Shown here: piece by piece, positions 12,790 to 16,159 of the stretch
Numbering within the stretch: position 1 is the stretch's first letter
Layout: each line of letters starts with the position of its first letter
NCBI GenBank assembly: GCA_946480605.1
Contig: CAMLKW010000092.1
Span: 1 to 16,159 of the forward strand
DNA: 16,159 nt
Source of the DNA: an uncultured Roseateles sp.
Lineage (GTDB): Bacteria > Pseudomonadota > Gammaproteobacteria > Burkholderiales > Burkholderiaceae
Direction: 5' to 3'
Program-made: the position numbers and the translations under genes
Notes under the pieces: generated by a model
Told to the model about the DNA's origin: nothing
The model's database searches: none
Seen by the model: the letters and a program-made list of their open reading frames with translations, nothing else

Positions 12790-13875
12790 TCAGTCCAGCA
12801 ATGCGGCCAGGCTTGCCAGATCCAGCGCGGCAACGGCTTCGCGCATCGGCAGCGAGTACGCCGGGTTGTTCGGATGGGTGCTGGCGCAGACGGTCAGCAG
12901 CTGGATGCGCGTGCGATTGCGGGCGTCCCAGGGGAAGGCAGGGTCCAGCTTGACGAGACGCTTCAGCGGCCGGCCGGCGTCGGCCGCGCCGGGCAGGCGG
13001 TGGCGGCCGGTGCCCAGTCGGTAGGGTTCGGCCAGCTGGGCCGGGTCCATGCCGGCGCGGGTGGTGCGCAGCTCGGCCAGCTCGTCCACCAGCGCCTGGC
13101 GGCCACGGGCGATCTGGGCCTGGTTGTCGGCCTCGGCGGCCTTGCGCTGGCGCGCGACCATCAGCAAGGCCTCGGCGGCCTTGGCGTTCTGCGTGCGGAT
13201 CTGCTGCGCCTGGCGCTCGACGGCGGCCAGGTCGAAGGGCCGCAGCGCGCGCTCGTGGCGGCGGTCCCAGTCGGCGATCTTGCGCTGCTGCTCGCGCTCG
13301 AAATAGGCCAGCATCTCGCCCACCGTCACCGCCATCCACGGCAGGCGCTGCCGTGGCGCGATGACGGCGCAGTCGCGGAACACCGGCCAGCCCTGCAGGG
13401 ACTCGCCGCGCTCGCCCTCCAGGTAGGCACTGAGCTGCTCATCGTGGGCCCAGCGGTTCATCGTCACCAGTGGTGCGTTGATGAAGAAGCTGAAGCCGGC
13501 GCGTGGGCCGATGCGGTGGGCGGCCTGTTCGCTGACCTCGCAGCCGCTGCCGGTCCAGGTCTTGGGGCCGAAGCCCTGGGCATGCAGGACCGCCTCGCGC
13601 GGACGGCGGGCGGGGTCGTCGGAGTCCATGACCTGGCGGGTCAGCCGCAGTCGGACGTCCGGCAGCGCCAGCAGGCCGGCGTTGGGCCGGGCCTGGGCCT
13701 CGAAGCGGTCCATCGCGGCATGCAGCGGGCGCAACGAGGGGTGGTCCACACGCAGGCCATCGTTGGTGCGGGGCTCGGCGACCGACGCGGCCCAGCAATG
13801 GGCCTGGGCCGGTGGCGCGGCGAGGCTCAGCGCCAGCAGCAGCGAGCCAGACGGCGGGAGGAAAGCGGCTTTCAT
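12790..13875 (-). CDS. Unrecognised exported protein with coiled-coil region
   Basis: From the ATG at 13875 the product has 361 residues and a good Sec signal peptide (1-25, ending AQA before HCW). An upstream in-frame start would put 19 extra residues ahead of the signal, so I prefer this one, although it has no clear ribosome site. The mature part holds a few Cys, an N-terminal domain of unknown type (GFGPKTWTGSGCEVSE, FSFFINAPLVTMNRWAHDEQ), a long Arg/Gln/Ala/Glu-rich helical stretch likely to be coiled coil (about 205-290), and a C-terminal region with LVKLDPAFPWDARNRTRIQL and HPNNPAYSLP. I recognise no family; it is probably periplasmic. Its upstream region shares the four-hexamer array with the divergent gene at 14088. 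Confidence 0.75.
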   Translation of the reverse strand: MKAAFLPPSGSLLLALSLAAPPAQAHCWAASVAEPRTNDGLRVDHPSLRPLHAAMDRFEAQARPNAGLLALPDVRLRLTRQVMDSDDPARRPREAVLHAQGFGPKTWTGSGCEVSEQAAHRIGPRAGFSFFINAPLVTMNRWAHDEQLSAYLEGERGESLQGWPVFRDCAVIAPRQRLPWMAVTVGEMLAYFEREQQRKIADWDRRHERALRPFDLAAVERQAQQIRTQNAKAAEALLMVARQRKAAEADNQAQIARGRQALVDELAELRTTRAGMDPAQLAEPYRLGTGRHRLPGAADAGRPLKRLVKLDPAFPWDARNRTRIQLLTVCASTHPNNPAYSLPMREAVAALDLASLAALLD

Positions 13876-13959
13876 GAGGAGGTGCGGTACGGCGTTGGAG
13901 GGTGGGCCGGCTTCGGCCCGGCATGCATGCAACTGTCGGCGGCCGGCGCGGATCGCGCT

Positions 13960-13998
13960 GCTAGTTCTCGGCTAAGCGCTCGTTAAGTCTTTGCTAAG
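13960..13998. promoter_or_regulatory. Four-hexamer 11-bp-period operator array, copy 2
   Basis: Hexamers GCTAGT (13960), GCTAAG (13971), GTTAAG (13982) and GCTAAG (13993) repeat every 11 bp. Apart from two changes in the first spacer (TTCTCG against TTGTTG), the array and its left edge match the copy at 5713-5751 over about 40 bp. It lies between divergent genes, 84 bp from the minus-strand ATG at 13875 and 89 bp from the plus-strand ATG at 14088. Conservation of spacers as well as hexamers suggests recent common origin or strong constraint. Confidence 0.7.
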
Positions 13999-14087
13999 CG
14001 CCGGCCGGCACCGACGGCGCTTGCGCGGCGCGTGCGACATGGACTAACTTCCAGCCAGAGCGCCACAGGCGACACCAGGGAGCCCTC

Positions 14088-14822
14088 ATGGACATGGCCT
14101 TTCGCGCCGTCATGGACCGCCGTGCCTTCTTGTGGGCATTGCCGGGCCTGGCGAGCCCGCAGGCGCGGGCGAGCGACACGCTCACCATCACCGCCGTCAG
14201 CGCCACCGGCGCCAGCGGCGTGGCGGCGCGGCTGCTGACCGACATCTATCGCCGCGCCGGCATAGGCCTGAACATCACCGTGCTGCCCGCCGCGCGCGCC
14301 AGCCTGGTGGCGCTGAGCGATCAGGCCGATGGCGAGCTGATGCGCATCGCCAGCTACGGCCAGACCTATCCGCAACTGCTGCGGGTGGACCCGCCCTTCT
14401 ACCGCGTCAGCGTGCGCGCCTACTCGGTGCCGGCCCGCAATGCCAGCGTGCGCTCGCGCGAAGACCTGAGGCACTACTCGATCGGCTCCTTGCGCGGCAT
14501 GCCCTATGTGCAGGACCTGACCGAAAGCCACCCCGCCCTGACGCTGACCCAGAGCCCGCTGCAGCTGTTCCGCATGCTGCTGGCCGGACGCGTGGACCTG
14601 GCGGTCTGCACCACGCTGGCCGCCCGGCATGCGCTGCTGAGCCTGGGCGCGCCCGAGGTGGACGCCTCGCCCGAGCTGGCCAGCTTCGACCTGCACCACT
14701 ACCTGCACGTGCGGCGCCGCGACGTCGCGCAGCGCATCACCGACGCGCTGCGCCGCATGCGCGACGGTGGCGAGCTGGCGCAGCTGACCGCCGGCTACGA
14801 GGCCGCGGCCATGCGCGAGTGA
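14088..14822 (+). CDS. Solute-binding-like (SBP_bac_3 type) periplasmic protein
   Basis: The 244-residue product has a twin-arginine-like signal (DRRAFLW at 10-16, cleavage after ARA near 28), then a type-3 solute-binding-like fold. Marks are LTITAVSATGASGVAARLLTDIYRRAG at the start (split here only by reading), ITVLPAARASLVALSDQADGELMRI, a hinge-like FYRVSVRAYSVPARN, LRHYSIGSLRGMPYVQDL and LLAGRVDLAVC. This resembles short periplasmic substrate-binding proteins related to amino-acid binders. ATG 14088 has an AGGGAG site 6 bp upstream; ATG 14112 (MDRRAF) would give a more standard signal length. No permease or ATPase is adjacent, so it may act as a sensor or scavenger. Its stop is 7 bp from the convergent gene. 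Confidence 0.75.
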   Translation: MDMAFRAVMDRRAFLWALPGLASPQARASDTLTITAVSATGASGVAARLLTDIYRRAGIGLNITVLPAARASLVALSDQADGELMRIASYGQTYPQLLRVDPPFYRVSVRAYSVPARNASVRSREDLRHYSIGSLRGMPYVQDLTESHPALTLTQSPLQLFRMLLAGRVDLAVCTTLAARHALLSLGAPEVDASPELASFDLHHYLHVRRRDVAQRITDALRRMRDGGELAQLTAGYEAAAMRE

Positions 14823-14829
14823 GGCGCGC

Positions 14830-15120
14830 TCAGACGTCCAGCGTGTAGACCGTCGCTGCCGCGCGCTGGGCGGGCGTGTGGGCGGCCAGCGCGCGGTCCC
14901 ACTCCGGCCCGCCGGCGCCGATGCTGGAGGCCGCCGTCTTGATCAGCTCGGCAACCTCCTCGGTGCCGGCGTCGAACTCGGCCACCTGGGTGCGATCGGC
15001 CAGCAACAGCCGCGCCAGCGCACCGTCCGTCGAGGCAATGACCACGCAGTAGCGCGAGACCTGGCGGCGCGCCTGCTGTGCGTGCCGGGACGGCACTTCA
15101 TGTCCGAAACCGTTGTTCAT
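14830..15120 (-). CDS. Unrecognised 96-residue protein
   Basis: A strong ribosome site (GAGGAGGAG on the minus strand, about 6 bp before the ATG) and a 96-codon frame support this gene. The product is soluble, with a basic N-terminus (RHAQQARRQVSRY), a central strand-like CVVIASTDGALARLLLADRTQVAEFD and an Ala-rich C-terminal half. No signal peptide or known motif is seen. It lies 18 bp after the GAF-domain gene, in the same direction, so the two are probably cotranscribed and may work together, but nothing in the sequence shows how. It is convergent with the solute-binding gene. Confidence 0.7.
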   Translation of the reverse strand: MNNGFGHEVPSRHAQQARRQVSRYCVVIASTDGALARLLLADRTQVAEFDAGTEEVAELIKTAASSIGAGGPEWDRALAAHTPAQRAAATVYTLDV

Positions 15121-15138
15121 GGCGTCTCCTCCTCGAAA

Positions 15139-15711
15139 CTACAGGGGCTGGGGTCGGGTCGCCGACCCGTCGGCCTGCGTCGGTGCGAGTCCGGGGCGAT
15201 GCTCGATGTCCACCTTGCGCGCCACCAGCCGCGCGCACTGGCGCAGACAGGCCAGCGCGCTCTGCTGCATCTCCGGCTTGGGTGACGCGCTGAAGCAGCA
15301 AACGGTGCCGTAGACCCGACCATCCGGCAGCACCACCGGCGTGCTGAGGTGGGCGCCCACGGTGATGCCCACCTCGGGCACCGCCCCGCTCACGACGAAG
15401 GGGGCGGCATCGGTGACGAACTCCGGCAGCCGGCCCTGCACCACTGCCTGGCAATAGCCCTGCTCCAGCGGTGCCGAATCGCCCGCCCGCAGGCCCAGCG
15501 CCTCGCCGCCGTCCACGAAGCGGAACACGCGCCGGCCATCGACGAACTCGGACACGAAGACCACATCCATGCGCAGCTGCTTGCGCAGCATCAGCAGCAC
15601 GTCGGTGATGCGTCGATCCAGCTCGGGGTCGTGGGCGTCGGCGGTGGCGACGAGCAGTTCCGAGATGCTGACTTCCAGGGCTTCGGGATCCAGCGGGTCC
15701 AGCAGGGACAT
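15139..15711 (-). CDS. Stand-alone GAF-domain protein
   Basis: The 190-residue product is mostly one GAF domain (about 25-170). A helix containing DPELDRRITDVLLMLRKQ leads into DVVFVSEFVDGRRVFRFVDGG, the loop segment PLEQGYCQAVVQGRLPEFV with the Cys common at this place in GAF proteins, and the closing strands GAHLSTPVVLPDGRVYGTVCCFSA. GAF domains bind small ligands or chromophores, or mediate dimers. No output domain is attached, so it would act through a partner. The last 20 residues are polar and probably disordered. A GGAGAG site 8 bp before the ATG supports the start. It precedes the 96-residue gene by 18 bp and is divergent from the KDG kinase gene. Confidence 0.85.
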   Translation of the reverse strand: MSLLDPLDPEALEVSISELLVATADAHDPELDRRITDVLLMLRKQLRMDVVFVSEFVDGRRVFRFVDGGEALGLRAGDSAPLEQGYCQAVVQGRLPEFVTDAAPFVVSGAVPEVGITVGAHLSTPVVLPDGRVYGTVCCFSASPKPEMQQSALACLRQCARLVARKVDIEHRPGLAPTQADGSATRPQPL

Positions 15712-15860
15712 ACAAGACTCTCCAGGCGATGAGGCCCATCATCCGCGCGGACGCAAGGGCCGGTCGAGTAACCCTTGATTTCTGTCGGACGAGCCGCGCC
15801 GGGGGCGTCGCCCGACGCGCGGTGGCCCGCCTCGGAATCCCCGGCCGGGGTAAACCCAAG

Positions 15861-15889
15861 TTCGCAAAGTGGACCAGGTACGATATCTT
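15861..15889 (+). promoter_or_regulatory. Candidate promoter of the KDG kinase gene
   Basis: TTCGCA (15861-15866) and TATCTT (15884-15889) are spaced by 17 bp and each match 4 of 6 sigma-70 consensus positions. The stretch is clearly more AT-rich than its surroundings, as expected ahead of the GTG at 15917. It is unproven. Confidence 0.35.
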
Positions 15890-15892
15890 TAT

Positions 15893-15907
15893 TGAACCGA
15901 CGTTTCA
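15893..15907. promoter_or_regulatory. Imperfect palindrome, possible operator of kdgK
   Basis: TGAACCGACGTTTCA reads as an inverted repeat with 6 of 7 pairs around a central A. It lies just after the candidate -10, near the expected transcription start and 9 bp before the GTG. A repressor of sugar-acid catabolism could bind here. The palindrome is visible; the regulator is not identified. Confidence 0.35.
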
Positions 15908-15916
15908 TTTTCAATC

Positions 15917-16159
15917 GTGAACTCCTCTTCCTCGGCCACCAGCCGGCCGGTGTCCATCGCCGCCCTGGGCGAATGCATGCTGGAACTGCAAGGCCAGGCC
16001 TTCGGCCAGTTGCGCCAGACCTTTGGCGGCGACACGCTGAACACCGCCGTCTACCTGTCCCGCTGCGGCGGCCCGCAACTGCGCGTGCATTACGCGACGG
16101 CACTCGGCGACGACAGCCTCAGCACCGGCATGCTGGAGCGCTGGGCCGCGGAAGGCGTG
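15917..16159 (+). CDS. kdgK: 2-keto-3-deoxygluconate kinase (PfkB family), 5' part
   Basis: This open frame runs off the right end, giving 81 N-terminal residues. After a Ser-rich start it reads SIAALGECMLELQGQ, QTFGGDTLNTAVYLSRCG, then YATALGDDSLSTGMLERW. GGDTLNTAVYL and ALGDDxxS are the N-terminal signature of PfkB sugar kinases, and the GECMLEL/GGDTLN combination is typical of KDG kinase. That enzyme phosphorylates 2-keto-3-deoxygluconate with ATP to KDPG for cleavage by Entner-Doudoroff aldolase. The GTG is the only usable start, since no ATG lies upstream in frame; the ribosome site is poor. It is divergent from the GAF gene, with a 205-bp gap holding a candidate promoter and palindrome. 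Another PfkB kinase remains possible without the C-terminal part. Confidence 0.85.
   Translation, partial: MNSSSSATSRPVSIAALGECMLELQGQAFGQLRQTFGGDTLNTAVYLSRCGGPQLRVHYATALGDDSLSTGMLERWAAEGV

Overview
The DNA is GC-rich, with dense gene packing and G/C-ending codons. It carries a PEP-CTERM protein, an Mla-like lipid transporter and a KDG kinase. Together these suggest a betaproteobacterium of the order Burkholderiales (Roseateles/Rubrivivax/Leptothrix-like). This placement is inferred from gene content, not from a search.

Left part (1-2395): a repeated locus. The window opens on a rho-independent terminator followed by a phnA/yjdM-like zinc-ribbon gene (58-402). The same arrangement recurs at 1942-2395, where a 3' fragment of tRNA-Asn(GTT) is followed by a matching terminator and a second phnA-like gene (about 89% protein identity). 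A decayed third tRNA-Asn 3' end plus terminator lies at 1141-1230. Between the copies are two unrecognised genes (a lipoprotein at 483-956 and a 94-residue protein at 1391-1675) in visibly less GC-rich DNA. This looks like the remains of one or more elements that integrated at the 3' end of tRNA-Asn. The intact tRNA should end about 5 bp before base 1. No integrase remains.

Minus-strand block (2404-5581): an outer-membrane lipoprotein with a Pro/Ala linker and a ZU5-like domain, then an NmrA-type NAD(P)-binding protein, then a PEP-CTERM protein with an Lcl/DUF1566-like domain. They are closely spaced and probably form one operon.

Plus-strand operon (5819-11715): two tandem paralogous 160-residue proteins (PNPOx-like split barrel), a 458-residue protein joining PNPOx-like, GAF and winged-helix domains, and then an MCE lipid-transport system. 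That system comprises a STAS-MlaE fusion, the MlaF ATPase, an MlaD-like MCE protein and a PqiC-like lipoprotein. Most junctions overlap by 1-4 bp. A LytTR-type regulator with a degenerate receiver follows (11815-12624).

Right part: an unrecognised exported coiled-coil protein (minus, 12790-13875), a solute-binding-like protein (plus, 14088-14822), a minus-strand pair (GAF protein and a 96-residue protein), and the 5' end of a KDG kinase gene that runs off the window (15917 onward).

The most notable regulatory signal is a 39-bp array of four hexamers, GCTAGT / GCTAAG / GTTAAG / GCTAA(A/G), spaced exactly 11 bp apart. It occurs almost identically in two divergent intergenic regions (5713-5751 and 13960-13998). 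This is the geometry of an OmpR/PhoB-family winged-helix operator, and it links the exported-protein genes, the PNPOx/MCE operon and the solute-binding gene as a candidate regulon.
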